A stretch of 64,000 bases of DNA from CAYXSX01 sp964467925. GTDB lineage: Bacteria > Pseudomonadota > Alphaproteobacteria > Micavibrionales > Micavibrionaceae. Location of the stretch: NCBI GenBank assembly GCA_964467925.1, contig CAYXSX010000001.1, positions 628,049 through 692,048 on the forward strand, in the 5' to 3' direction. Made by a program: the position numbers and the translations under genes. The notes under the pieces are model-generated. The model saw only the letters and a program-made list of their open reading frames with translations, did not search any database and was not told the DNA's origin. Positions 23,148 to 32,020 of the stretch are shown one piece after another. Positions within the stretch are counted from its first letter, which is position 1. The number at the start of each line of letters is the position of its first letter.

Positions 23148-24314
23148 ATGCAGCTCTGGGGCAAGGATAATTCCGCGAAACATCAACCCCAAGAAGGACA
23201 AACGTCGCTGGCCGAAAAGCTTGCCTGGTTGCGCCTTTCGCGCACAGAAAATGTGGGGCCGATTACCTTTTACCGTTTGATCGAGGCCTATGGTTCGGCC
23301 GAAAATGCGCTTGAAGCTCTGCCGGAACTTTCCAAGCGCGGGGGGCGGAAAAATCCCTTAAGCGCTCCGCCCATGGCGGCGATAGAAACGGAATACAGGG
23401 CGCTGCAAAAACTGGGCGGGGATATAATCACGGCCGGCTGTCCCGATTATCCGCTGGCGCTGGCCGCTTGCGACGACGCGCCGCCCGTCATTAGCGTGCT
23501 TGGCAACCGCGATCTCATGAAGCCGTCATGCGTAGCGATGGTGGGGGCGCGCAACGCCTCACTCAACGGGCGGAAATTCGCGGCCAAGCTGGCGCGCGAG
23601 CTCGGGGAAGAAGGACAGATCGTCGTTTCGGGGCTTGCGCGCGGCATTGATACCGCCGCGCATGAGGGAGCGCTGGAGAGTGGCACGATTGCCGTTGTCG
23701 CGGGCGGGATCGATATCGTTTACCCCGAGGAAAACAGGAAATTATATGACGCGATCAAAGAGCGCGGACTGATTATCGCCGAAAGCAAGCTGGGCCAGCA
23801 GCCCTTCGCCGCATCATTCCCGCGCCGCAACCGGATCGTTTCCGGCCTCTCGCAAGCGGTTATCGTGGTGGAGGCGACGATGAAATCCGGCTCGCTCATC
23901 ACCGCGCGGCTGGCGGGGGAACAGGGGCGCGACGTGATGGCGGTTCCCGGCTCGCCGCTCGATCCGCGTGCCTCGGGGCCGAATGCATTATTGCGCGACG
24001 GCGCGACTTTGGTGCGCAGCGCAGCGGATGTGATGGAGACCTTGCGCGATTTTTCCGGCCATAGTTTGCGCGAGGCTCTGCCGCCCATCCAGCGTTTCGA
24101 ACACGGCGTTGCGGGAGCCGAAGAAATGCCGGAAAACGCGCAAGCCGATATTCTTGAAGCTCTCTCCTTTACACCGGTCACTGTTGACGAATTGCTCCGG
24201 GCATGTCATGTGAGTATTCCTGTGCTCCAGACAATTTTGCTGGAGCTGGAGCTTGCCGGACGCGTCAAACGCCATCCCGGCGGGCGTATCAGCCTGTTGC
24301 AAGAGGACGAATAA
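23148..24314 (+). CDS. dprA: DNA-processing protein DprA
   Basis: Binds incoming single-stranded DNA and loads RecA during transformation or recombination. The 388-residue product has an N-terminal helical domain (WLRLSRTENVGPITFYRLIE), the extended Rossmann fold (about 120-290) with VAMVGARNASLNGRKFA, SGLARGIDTAAHEGAL, VAGGIDIVYPEEN and FPRRNRIVSGLS, and a C-terminal winged-helix region (about 330-385, ILEALSFTPVTVDELLRACHV). Complete by length. Part of the pyrB-plsY-dprA-topA run; the presence of an intact dprA along with a pilus locus is compatible with DNA uptake but does not show it. Confidence 0.95.
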   Translation: MQLWGKDNSAKHQPQEGQTSLAEKLAWLRLSRTENVGPITFYRLIEAYGSAENALEALPELSKRGGRKNPLSAPPMAAIETEYRALQKLGGDIITAGCPDYPLALAACDDAPPVISVLGNRDLMKPSCVAMVGARNASLNGRKFAAKLARELGEEGQIVVSGLARGIDTAAHEGALESGTIAVVAGGIDIVYPEENRKLYDAIKERGLIIAESKLGQQPFAASFPRRNRIVSGLSQAVIVVEATMKSGSLITARLAGEQGRDVMAVPGSPLDPRASGPNALLRDGATLVRSAADVMETLRDFSGHSLREALPPIQRFEHGVAGAEEMPENAQADILEALSFTPVTVDELLRACHVSIPVLQTILLELELAGRVKRHPGGRISLLQEDE

Positions 24315-24320
24315 ACCAGC

Positions 24321-26888
24321 ATGAGTGACAATCTTGTCATCGTAGAATCGCCGGCCAAGGCGAAGACCATCAATAAGTATCTCGGCCCTGAATACGAGGT
24401 GCTGGCGTCGTTCGGCCATGTCCGCGATCTGGTGAACAAGGACGGGTCCGTCCTGCCCGACGACGATTTCGCGATGAAGTGGCAGCTTGGCGAGCGTTCC
24501 GACAAACCCGTTTCCGACATTAAAAAGGCGCTGAAAAACGCCAAGACACTTTATCTTGCCCCCGACCCCGACCGCGAGGGAGAGGCAATTGCATGGCATA
24601 TTAAAGAACTGCTGAACGAACAAAACCTGCTGGCCGGAAAAAACGTGCGGCGCGTGACGTTTAACGAGATCACCAAAAAGGCCGTGCAGGACGCATTCAA
24701 CAATACGCGCGAGCTTGACCAGCCGCTGGTCGAGGCTTATCTCGCCCGCCGCGCACTGGATTATCTTGTAGGTTTCAATCTTTCGCCCGTGCTTTGGCGC
24801 AAGGTTCCGGGCTCGCGTTCGGCGGGACGGGTGCAATCGGTGGCGCTGCGCCTTATCTGCGAGCGCGAGGACGAGATCGAAAAATTCCGCGCGCAGGAAT
24901 ATTGGTCCATCGCCGCGAAACTTCATACCGAGGACGGCGCGCCCTTCCTTGCCCGCCTGACACATCTGGCGGGAAACAAGCTCGCCAAATTCGATATCAG
25001 CAACGAGGACGCGGCGAAAAAGGCGGCAGAGCGCATCGCGCATAAAAATCTTTCCGTCCAGAAGATCGAGAAAAAACAGGTTCAGCAAAAACCCTATGCG
25101 CCGTTTATTACTTCCTCCCTTCAGATGGAAGCCGCGCGCAAATTACGCCTGACCGCCGCGCAGACCATGCGCCTTGCCCAGCGCCTTTATGAAGGTGTGG
25201 AAATCGACGGGGAAACCACCGGCCTTATTACCTATATGAGAACCGACGGCACGACGCTTTCGGAAGATGCGGTCGCCGAATGCCGCAGTGTGATCGGCAA
25301 AAATTACGGCGATAAATATTTGCCAGATGCACCGCGTCTTTATAAGTCGAAAGCCAAAAACGCGCAGGAAGCGCACGAGGCGATCCGCCCTACATCCATC
25401 GCCCGCACGCCGGACAGTTTGAAGGGCCGCCTTGAGGACGACCAGTGGCGGCTTTACGATTTGATCTGGAAACGCACCGTGGCATCCCAGATGGAAAACG
25501 CGATCATGGACAGAATGAGCGTCGATATTTCCGACGGCACGGATGATGTGATTTTGCGCGCCAACGGATCGGTGGTGGCGTTCGACGGTTTCCTGACGCT
25601 ATATCACGAAGACCGCGACGACGAGGAAACGATCGACCCTGATGAGGATGAAGGTAACGACCGCCGCCTGCCGCCCATGAACGAGGGTGGAAAAACCAAG
25701 CTGATCGACGTCAAGCCGAGCCAGCATTTCACCCAGCCTCCGCCGCGATACACCGAAGCATCGCTGGTCAAACGGCTGGAGGAGCTCGGCATCGGGCGGC
25801 CCTCCACTTACGCCTCTATCCTTCAGGTTTTGCGCGACCGTAATTACGTGAGCATGGATTCGCGGCGCTTCGTACCCGTCGACCGCGGGCGGATCGTCAC
25901 CACTTTCCTGACGAAATTTTTCGAGCGCTACGTGGATTACGATTTCACCGCCAATCTGGAAGAAGAGCTGGACGCCATCGCCGCCGGACATGTGAGCTGG
26001 AAGGAAGCCTTGCGCCTGTTCTGGATCGATTTCAAGGCCGCCGTCGACGGCACCAAAGACCTGACGATCACGCAAGTCATCGACCATCTGGATGCCGAGC
26101 TCGGCCCGCATTTCTTCCCCGAATATGACGAGGAAGGAAAGAAGCAGGATTTGCGCACATGCAAGGCATGCGGCACGGGAAGGCTGGGCCTGAAGCTCGG
26201 GAAATTCGGCGCGTTTATCGGCTGTTCCAATTACCCCGAATGCAAATTCACCAAGCCGCTGGAAGTTCCCGGCGAGGGAGAGGACGGCGAAGCCGCCGCG
26301 CTGAGCAACGAACCCAAAGTTCTGGGCCAAGACCCGATCACCAAGCGCAGCGTGTCTTTGCGCCGCGGCCCCTACGGCCCGTATGTGCAGATCGACGCGC
26401 CGGAAGAAACCGCGGATGAGGAAGCCAAGCGTATGGCGGCCTATGACGCCGAAATCGAGGAATGGAAAGAGGCCAAGAAAGTGGCCAAAAAGGCCGGAGA
26501 GCACGCGCCGAAAAAACCGCCCAAGCCCAAAGCACCCGCGCCGAAACGTCAGGGCTTACCCCAAGGCTTAACCGTGGGCGATGTTACGCTTGAAAAGGCG
26601 TTAGACCTTCTCAAACTGCCCCGCGAAATCGGCCCGCATCCGGAAACCGGAAAGATGATCAAAGCCGGAATCGGGCGCTTCGGCCCGTTCGTAGTTCATG
26701 ACGGCAAATACGCCTCGCTCCAGAAAGACGACGACGTCATGCATATAGGCATGAACCGCGCAGTTGAATTGATCGCCAATAAAATGGCGCGTGACGCGGA
26801 AAAAGCGGCGAATGGCGGGAAAAGACCCGCCGCTAAAAAAGCGCCAGCTAAGAAAAAAGCGGCAAAGAAGAAAACGACAAAAAAGTAA
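24321..26888 (+). CDS. topA: DNA topoisomerase I
   Basis: Type IA topoisomerase relaxing negative supercoils. The 855 residues begin with the Toprim domain (VIVESPAKAKTINKYLG; DPDREGEAIAWH near 82-93), followed by RRALDYLVGFNLSPVLW, SAGRVQSVALR and the active-site Tyr305 in GLITYMRTDG. One four-Cys zinc ribbon (CKACGTGRLGL...GCSNYPECKF) lies near residue 615, followed by C-terminal topo I repeat segments (RRGPYGPYVQ, IGRFGPFVVHDGKYASL) and a Lys/Ala-rich tail (KKAPAKKKAAKKKTTKK), the usual alphaproteobacterial layout. Six bases after the dprA stop. Confidence 0.97.
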   Translation: MSDNLVIVESPAKAKTINKYLGPEYEVLASFGHVRDLVNKDGSVLPDDDFAMKWQLGERSDKPVSDIKKALKNAKTLYLAPDPDREGEAIAWHIKELLNEQNLLAGKNVRRVTFNEITKKAVQDAFNNTRELDQPLVEAYLARRALDYLVGFNLSPVLWRKVPGSRSAGRVQSVALRLICEREDEIEKFRAQEYWSIAAKLHTEDGAPFLARLTHLAGNKLAKFDISNEDAAKKAAERIAHKNLSVQKIEKKQVQQKPYAPFITSSLQMEAARKLRLTAAQTMRLAQRLYEGVEIDGETTGLITYMRTDGTTLSEDAVAECRSVIGKNYGDKYLPDAPRLYKSKAKNAQEAHEAIRPTSIARTPDSLKGRLEDDQWRLYDLIWKRTVASQMENAIMDRMSVDISDGTDDVILRANGSVVAFDGFLTLYHEDRDDEETIDPDEDEGNDRRLPPMNEGGKTKLIDVKPSQHFTQPPPRYTEASLVKRLEELGIGRPSTYASILQVLRDRNYVSMDSRRFVPVDRGRIVTTFLTKFFERYVDYDFTANLEEELDAIAAGHVSWKEALRLFWIDFKAAVDGTKDLTITQVIDHLDAELGPHFFPEYDEEGKKQDLRTCKACGTGRLGLKLGKFGAFIGCSNYPECKFTKPLEVPGEGEDGEAAALSNEPKVLGQDPITKRSVSLRRGPYGPYVQIDAPEETADEEAKRMAAYDAEIEEWKEAKKVAKKAGEHAPKKPPKPKAPAPKRQGLPQGLTVGDVTLEKALDLLKLPREIGPHPETGKMIKAGIGRFGPFVVHDGKYASLQKDDDVMHIGMNRAVELIANKMARDAEKAANGGKRPAAKKAPAKKKAAKKKTTKK

Positions 26889-26908
26889 AAACATGCTATA
26901 TTAATTTT

Positions 26909-27094
26909 ATGACTGGTATCCAATACGTAACAGATGAAAAAGGCCGCCCCGTTGCGGTGCAGATTGACCTGAAAAAGCACGCCGATTTATGGGAGGATTT
27001 TCAGGACCTTATGGTATGCGCCAAACGCAAGAAGGAAAAAACCACTCCTTGGGACGATGTTAAGGCAGGATTAAAAAAAGAAGGAAAATTGTAA
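26909..27094 (+). CDS. Antitoxin of a RelE-type toxin-antitoxin pair
   Basis: A 61-residue acidic/basic protein, MTGIQYVTDEKGRPVAVQID onward, with a short N-terminal beta region typical of Phd/RelB-like antitoxins and a C-terminal helical tail (WDDVKAGLKKEGKL) that would wrap the toxin. Identified mainly by partnership: the toxin starts on the base after its stop. An AT-rich gap with TATATTAAT precedes the ATG, so it may have its own promoter. Codon use is more AT-rich than in topA and rnr. Confidence 0.75.
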   Translation: MTGIQYVTDEKGRPVAVQIDLKKHADLWEDFQDLMVCAKRKKEKTTPWDDVKAGLKKEGKL

Positions 27095-27358
27095 TTGCCT
27101 TCTTACAAGGTTCTATTGACCTCTTCTGCAGAAAAAGAACTCCGCAAACTTCCCAACCATGTAATCAAACGCATCGCAGCCCTTCTTGATTCCCTAACTA
27201 AAAACCCAAGACCGCAAGGTTGTAGAAAACTGCAGGGAAGTAAAAACGACTGGCGGGTGCGCACAGGCGATTACCGGATTATATATAGTATCGAAGACAA
27301 AAAGCTGATTGTTAAAGTTATACGCATAGCGCATCGTAAAGACGTTTATAACGCTTAA
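27095..27358 (+). CDS. RelE/ParE-family toxin
   Basis: An 87-residue toxin of the RelE/ParE superfamily, probably an mRNA interferase acting at the ribosome, or less likely a gyrase poison. The landmarks are the N-terminal YKVLLTSSAEKELRKLPNHV, the middle LQGSKNDWRVRTGDYRIIYSI block (Arg in RxGDYR), and the C terminus VIRIAHRKDVYNA, all typical of RelE. The start is TTG 27095, abutting the antitoxin stop. The pair sits between topA and rnr, three bases before rnr. Confidence 0.85.
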   Translation: MPSYKVLLTSSAEKELRKLPNHVIKRIAALLDSLTKNPRPQGCRKLQGSKNDWRVRTGDYRIIYSIEDKKLIVKVIRIAHRKDVYNA

Positions 27359-27361
27359 ACT

Positions 27362-29638
27362 ATGTCCTTAAAAAAACCCGACATCCTCAATTTTATCAAA
27401 TCCTCCCCCGTTCCGGTGACGAAGCGGGAGATTGCGCGCGCGTTCGGCATCAAGGGCGGGGAGAACCGCGTGGCCTTAAAGCAAATCCTTAAAAGCCTGG
27501 AAATCGAGGAAGCGGTTACCAAACAGCCCGGCGGAGCCTATAGCGTGCCGGAAGGACTGCCCGGTGTGACCACGCTGGAGGTCACGGAAATCGATATCGA
27601 CGGCGATGTCTTCGCCCGCCCCGCCAAGTGGAATGAGGCCGAGCAAGGCCCGCCCCCGCGCATCGAGATCATGCCCGATAAAAAAGGGCACCCTTCCCTT
27701 GCAGTCGGCGACCGTGTATTGGCGCGGTTGTGGCGGGAGGATGACGGCTCTTACGAAGCCAAAACCATCAGGAAGCTGGACGGGCCGGAGGGACGCGTTA
27801 TCGGGCTTGTGCGCCTGACGAAAAGCGGCGGGCGGCTGGAGCCCTCTGACAAGAAAACGCGCTTTGATTATATAATCGATGCGGGTGATTTGAACGGCGC
27901 GAAGGAAGGCGATCTTGCGATTGGTGAGGTGCAGCCCGCACGCGGCGCGCGCGATAAAAACGTGCGCATCGTGGAGATTATCGGATCGCAAGGCGACCCC
28001 AAGGCGATTTCAATTATCAGCCTGTATGAGGCAGGCCTTAGGGAGGAATTCCCCGCCGCCGTTATAAAGGAAACGGAAAAAATGAAGGTGCCCGCACTGG
28101 GCAAGCGAGAGGATTTGCGCGCCATTCCGCTGGTGACCATCGACGGGGCGGATGCGCGCGACTTCGACGACGCGGTCTGGGCGGAAAAACAGGATGACGG
28201 CGGGTATCATATTATCGTGGCGATTGCCGACGTTTCCTATTACGTGCGGCCTGAAACCGCGCTTGACCGCGAGGCGCAGCGCCGGGGCAATTCCACCTAT
28301 TTTCCCGACCGCGTGGTTCCCATGCTGCCCGAGGCTTTGTCGAACGATTTATGTTCCCTGCGCCCCAACGAGCCGCGGGCGTGTCTGGCGGCGCATTTAT
28401 GGATCGATAAAAACGGCAAGCTCCTGCGGCATAAATTCGTGCGCGGGCTGATGCGCTCCGCCGCGCGTCTGATTTACGAAGACGTGCAAAAGGCGTTTGA
28501 GGCGCAAGATCACGAACTTATTTCCGTCATCAACCCGCTATATGACGCCTTCCGCATTCTGGACGCGGCGCGGCAGGAGCGCGGGGCGCTCGACCTCGAC
28601 CTGCCGGAAAGGCAAATCATCATCGATAAGAACGGCAATATGACCGGCGTACGGCAGCGCGAGCGTTTCGATTCCCACAAGCTGATCGAAGAGTTTATGA
28701 TTTTGGCCAATGTCGCGGCGGCGCAAGCCATCGAGGCCAAGGTGCCCAAGACGCAAATTCCGTGTGTTTACCGTGTACACGACCGCCCGTCGGCGGAAAA
28801 ACTGGAATCCTTGCGCGATTTCCTCGAAAGCTTTGAAAACCTGACGCTTCCCAAGGGCAACGTGGTAAAGCCCGCGGGGCTTAATCACCTTTTGCGAAAA
28901 GCCGCGAACGAACCCTATTCCCATTTGATCAGCACGGTGGTGCTGCGCAGTCAGTCACAGGCCGTTTACAGCTCCGAGAATCTGGGGCATTTCGGGCTTG
29001 CGCTTTCGAAATACGCGCATTTTACCTCCCCCATCCGGCGCTATGCCGACTTGCTGGTGCACCGCGCACTGGTGAGCGATTACGGCCTTGGCGAGGGCGG
29101 CATCACGGAAGGCGAAATCGCCCGCCTGCCCGAGATTTGCCAGCATATTTCCCAGACCGAGCGCACATCGATGGAGGCGGAGCGTAACGCCGTAGACCGT
29201 TTCACGGCGGCCTATCTATCGGACAAGATCGGCCAGGAGTTTCGCGGGCGCATTTCCGGCGTAACCCGTTTCGGCCTGTTCGTCACATTGGCGGAAAGCG
29301 GGGCGGACGGCCTTATTTCCATGAAATCTATGGGCGATGATTTTTACGTGCATGACGAGCGCGCGCACGCTCTTGTGGGGCGGCGGCACGGGAAAATCTA
29401 TCAGCTTGGCGCGGATGTAACCGTGCGGCTGGAGGAAGCGGACGGCCTTACCGGCTCGACCCTGCTTAGCCTTGCGAGAAGCCGCGACGGCGCGGCAATG
29501 GCCGGAGCGCGAAAGCCGAGAATCCGCCAGGGCGATATGGAACGCAAGGGGCGCAAAGGCGGTAAAAAGCCTGGCCACGCCCCCGCCCGGCGCGGGAAAA
29601 GCGGCAAGGGCCGCGGGAAAGCCCGCCACAGAAAATAG
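27362..29638 (+). CDS. rnr: Ribonuclease R
   Basis: Processive 3'-5' exoribonuclease degrading structured RNA. Domains in the 758 residues: an N-terminal winged helix (about 1-65), cold-shock OB domains (about 70-230), the RNB catalytic domain with the metal-binding aspartates in TIDGADARDFDDAVWAE (about 258-275), DRVVPMLPEALSNDLCSL, HFTSPIRRYADLLVHR and an ERTSMEAERNAVDRF motif, then an S1 domain (about 620-705) and a very basic Lys/Arg/Gly tail. Follows the toxin by three bases, so transcription is probably shared. In many alphaproteobacteria rnr follows topA directly. Confidence 0.96.
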   Translation: MSLKKPDILNFIKSSPVPVTKREIARAFGIKGGENRVALKQILKSLEIEEAVTKQPGGAYSVPEGLPGVTTLEVTEIDIDGDVFARPAKWNEAEQGPPPRIEIMPDKKGHPSLAVGDRVLARLWREDDGSYEAKTIRKLDGPEGRVIGLVRLTKSGGRLEPSDKKTRFDYIIDAGDLNGAKEGDLAIGEVQPARGARDKNVRIVEIIGSQGDPKAISIISLYEAGLREEFPAAVIKETEKMKVPALGKREDLRAIPLVTIDGADARDFDDAVWAEKQDDGGYHIIVAIADVSYYVRPETALDREAQRRGNSTYFPDRVVPMLPEALSNDLCSLRPNEPRACLAAHLWIDKNGKLLRHKFVRGLMRSAARLIYEDVQKAFEAQDHELISVINPLYDAFRILDAARQERGALDLDLPERQIIIDKNGNMTGVRQRERFDSHKLIEEFMILANVAAAQAIEAKVPKTQIPCVYRVHDRPSAEKLESLRDFLESFENLTLPKGNVVKPAGLNHLLRKAANEPYSHLISTVVLRSQSQAVYSSENLGHFGLALSKYAHFTSPIRRYADLLVHRALVSDYGLGEGGITEGEIARLPEICQHISQTERTSMEAERNAVDRFTAAYLSDKIGQEFRGRISGVTRFGLFVTLAESGADGLISMKSMGDDFYVHDERAHALVGRRHGKIYQLGADVTVRLEEADGLTGSTLLSLARSRDGAAMAGARKPRIRQGDMERKGRKGGKKPGHAPARRGKSGKGRGKARHRK

Positions 29639-29639
29639 C

Positions 29640-29705
29640 GTCATTCCGGCGAAAGCCGGAATCTCGTGCCGTAAACAACCCGATCCCGGCTTGCGCCGGG
29701 ATGAC
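29640..29705. repeat. Dispersed palindromic repeat, GTCATTCCGGCG family
   Basis: A 66-base unit directly at the rnr stop, GTCATTCCGGCGAAAGCCGG...GCCGGGATGAC, with two hairpins and complementary ends. Same family as 2705-2770. It may act as a 3' stabilising structure for the rnr message. Confidence 0.88.
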
Positions 29706-29766
29706 ACCTTTATTTTATATTCTTCAGGATGAGAGACAGAGGCAATAACGTTTTTTCGGGAAACGC

Positions 29767-29795
29767 TTGACATTTTTTCACCCATAGAGCATAAA
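29767..29795 (+). promoter_or_regulatory. Sigma70-type promoter of rpmG
   Basis: TTGACA at 29767-29772, a 17-base spacer, and CATAAA at 29790-29795. The -35 is a perfect consensus hexamer. It lies 35-63 bases upstream of the rpmG ATG, with AAGGAG-type sequence (TTTAAGGAGC) just before the start. Confidence 0.65.
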
Positions 29796-29829
29796 GCGCC
29801 TTCAGAATTCGATTTAAGGAGCTAAAAAG

Positions 29830-30033
29830 ATGGCCAAAGCCACCAATGTGAAAGTCAGACTAGAGAGCGAAGCCGGTACGGGATATCGCTATTACGCTGT
29901 GCGTTCCACGCGCGCGGAATATAAAATTCGTAAGAAAAAATACGATCCTTGGGCGACCAACGAAGAAACCGGCAAAAAAGGCGCACATGTGTTTTTTGCA
30001 GAAAAGAAAATGCCGCCCTCCAAGAAGAACTAG
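29830..30033 (+). CDS. rpmG: 50S ribosomal protein L33
   Basis: Small protein of the large ribosomal subunit. The 67 residues begin MAKATNVKVRLESEAGTGYRYY, with the central basic YKIRKKKYDPWA block matching the L33 signature (KKYDPxA). There are no zinc-binding cysteines, so it is the C-minus type. It is slightly longer than the usual 55 residues, ending AEKKMPPSKKN. A strong ribosome binding site (AAGGAG), its own promoter and an intrinsic terminator make it a single-gene unit. Confidence 0.92.
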   Translation: MAKATNVKVRLESEAGTGYRYYAVRSTRAEYKIRKKKYDPWATNEETGKKGAHVFFAEKKMPPSKKN

Positions 30034-30063
30034 GCTTAAAGAGCTGTTTTTTGAAAGATTTCG

Positions 30064-30096
30064 AAAAAGCGCCTTTAGGGCGCTTTTTTTATTTTT
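30064..30096 (+). terminator. Intrinsic terminator of rpmG
   Basis: Stem AAAGCGCC (30066-30073) pairs with GGCGCTTT (30079-30086) around a five-base loop, followed by a run of T. It begins 33 bases after the rpmG stop. Confidence 0.9.
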
Positions 30097-30108
30097 AACT
30101 ATCAGAAT

Positions 30109-30198
30109 GTCATCCCGAGCGTAGCCGAGGGATCTTCATTCTTAACGATAAATACAAGATCCCTCCACTGCGCGCTAACGCGCTACGGTCGGGATGAC
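30109..30198. repeat. Long palindromic repeat, GTCATCCCGAGC family
   Basis: A 90-base imperfect palindrome with ends GTCATCCCGA / TCGGGATGAC and inner arms GAGGGATCTT / AAGATCCCTC. Only one copy is in the window. It lies between the rpmG terminator and the ABC exporter gene. The terminal words relate it to the other GTCAT...ATGAC repeats here, but the interior differs. Confidence 0.8.
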
Positions 30199-30209
30199 AA
30201 AGGAAGAAA

Positions 30210-32012
30210 ATGTTCGAAAAAAAGAGTGAAAGATTCACGCTGGATTACACACCCGATCCCGCCATTCCGCGCGGGCTGATGGCCTATATCGCCATGGTGG
30301 TGCGGCGCAACCCGGGTATGTGGGCGTTTCTGTTGTTGATGGATGTTATCCATGCGGTGCGCTACCCGATTGCCTTCGTTATTACGGGCCAGATCGTCGA
30401 TATTCTGACGAACCTGCCCGAAGGCGCAGCCATTCCCGATAAAGTCTGGTTCAAGACGTCCCTGATCCTGCTCGTTCTATTCATCGGGGAAATGACGCAT
30501 CTTTTGCCGCACTACATTACTTTCGACTGGTGGAAACGCGCCCGCGCACAGCTGCGAAGCGACATGATGGCCTATACGCTCGGCCATTCTTACACGTTCT
30601 TCCAGAATAATTTCGCCGGATCGCTGGCCCGCAAAGTATCGGAAGGCATCGAAAAGGCGCTGGCCCTGAACGAACAATTGCGCTGGCAAATGCTTTTACC
30701 GCTGGTCAGCATGAGCACATCGGGCATTGTCCTGCTGGATCTGTCGCCCGTCTATGGCGGGCTGGTATGCCTGTTCCTTGCGCTGATCATGATCCCGGTG
30801 ATGATGAAGCTCGAGAAGATCCGCGAAAAATCGCGAATCTACGCCGATGCGTGCTCTCTCGTTTCCGGACAGATCGCCGATACAATTTCGAACATGGCGT
30901 CGGTCAAATCATACGCGCATGAGGAGCAGGAAATGCGCGAACACAAGCGCGTCTCCGAAATACAGATGAAAGCGTGGCACAAGATGCTGCGCACTTTCCT
31001 GCTGCTCGACAATTACCGCCGTATGACGCTGGTCATGTTCGGTGCGGGCATGATGGCGGCCTGCGTTATCGGCTGGCGCGAGGGAATTATCACACTGGGC
31101 GATATCACAACCATCATGGGCCTGACATATAACTTTACCGCCAATGTGTGGAATTTGAGCTTCGGGATTATTCATGTCAGCGAGTCTTTGGGCTACCTGA
31201 ACGATTCCCTGACCACGCTGATCCGACCGCACGCCGTCAGCGACAAGGAAGGCGCAGGCATGCTTGAAATCAAGCAAGGACGTATCGAGTTTCGCGATGT
31301 GGAATTCCAGTACAAAAACCTGGGTGTATTCGACAAGCTCAACCTCGACATTCCGGCGCATCAACGCGTCGGTTTGATGGGCCCGTCTGGCGCCGGGAAG
31401 TCGACGATGATCAATTTGATCCAGCGTTTTTTCGATCTTCAGGGCGGCGGTATTTATATCGACGGGCAGAATATCGCGGACGTCACACAAAATTCCCTGC
31501 GTTCCCAGATCGCCGTAATTCCTCAGGATACGGCGCTATTCCACCGCACGATCATGGAGAACATCCGTTACGGACGGCTGGACGCCAGTGACGAGGAAGT
31601 GATTGAGGCTGCCAAAAAGGCGCATGCCCTGGGCTTCATCGAAAGCCTGCCCGAGGGGCTTGACACCTATGTCGGGGAGCGCGGCGTTAAACTTTCCGGC
31701 GGGCAGCGCCAGCGGATTGCGATCGCACGCGCCATTTTGAAAGATGCGCCGATCCTTATTCTCGATGAGGCCACCTCGGCGCTTGATAGTGAATCCGAGA
31801 AGGAAATTCAGGCAGCGCTCGAATTTCTGATGGAGGGAAAAACCGTGATCGCGATTGCGCACCGGCTTTCGACCATTCACCATCTCGACCGCCTTATTGT
31901 GATGAACGAGGGGCGCATCGTCGAGGACGGAACGCATGACGAGCTTCTGACGCATAATGGTTTATATGCGCGGCTTTGGGCTATGCAATCAGGGGGCTTT
32001 CTGAAAGAATAA
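30210..32012 (+). CDS. ABC exporter, fused membrane and ATPase domains
   Basis: A 600-residue half-transporter that would act as a homodimer. The N-terminal half is a six-helix exporter-type membrane domain (about 25-330); the C-terminal half has Walker A GPSGAGKST (about 390-398), Q loop VIPQDTALF, signature LSGGQRQR, Walker B PILILDEATSALD and the H-loop AIAHRLSTI. It is MsbA/multidrug-like; the substrate is unknown. The first 20 residues precede the membrane domain without a peptidase domain. The stop is nine bases before the following permease start, suggesting co-expression. Confidence 0.92.
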   Translation: MFEKKSERFTLDYTPDPAIPRGLMAYIAMVVRRNPGMWAFLLLMDVIHAVRYPIAFVITGQIVDILTNLPEGAAIPDKVWFKTSLILLVLFIGEMTHLLPHYITFDWWKRARAQLRSDMMAYTLGHSYTFFQNNFAGSLARKVSEGIEKALALNEQLRWQMLLPLVSMSTSGIVLLDLSPVYGGLVCLFLALIMIPVMMKLEKIREKSRIYADACSLVSGQIADTISNMASVKSYAHEEQEMREHKRVSEIQMKAWHKMLRTFLLLDNYRRMTLVMFGAGMMAACVIGWREGIITLGDITTIMGLTYNFTANVWNLSFGIIHVSESLGYLNDSLTTLIRPHAVSDKEGAGMLEIKQGRIEFRDVEFQYKNLGVFDKLNLDIPAHQRVGLMGPSGAGKSTMINLIQRFFDLQGGGIYIDGQNIADVTQNSLRSQIAVIPQDTALFHRTIMENIRYGRLDASDEEVIEAAKKAHALGFIESLPEGLDTYVGERGVKLSGGQRQRIAIARAILKDAPILILDEATSALDSESEKEIQAALEFLMEGKTVIAIAHRLSTIHHLDRLIVMNEGRIVEDGTHDELLTHNGLYARLWAMQSGGFLKE

Positions 32013-32020
32013 AAACCAGC

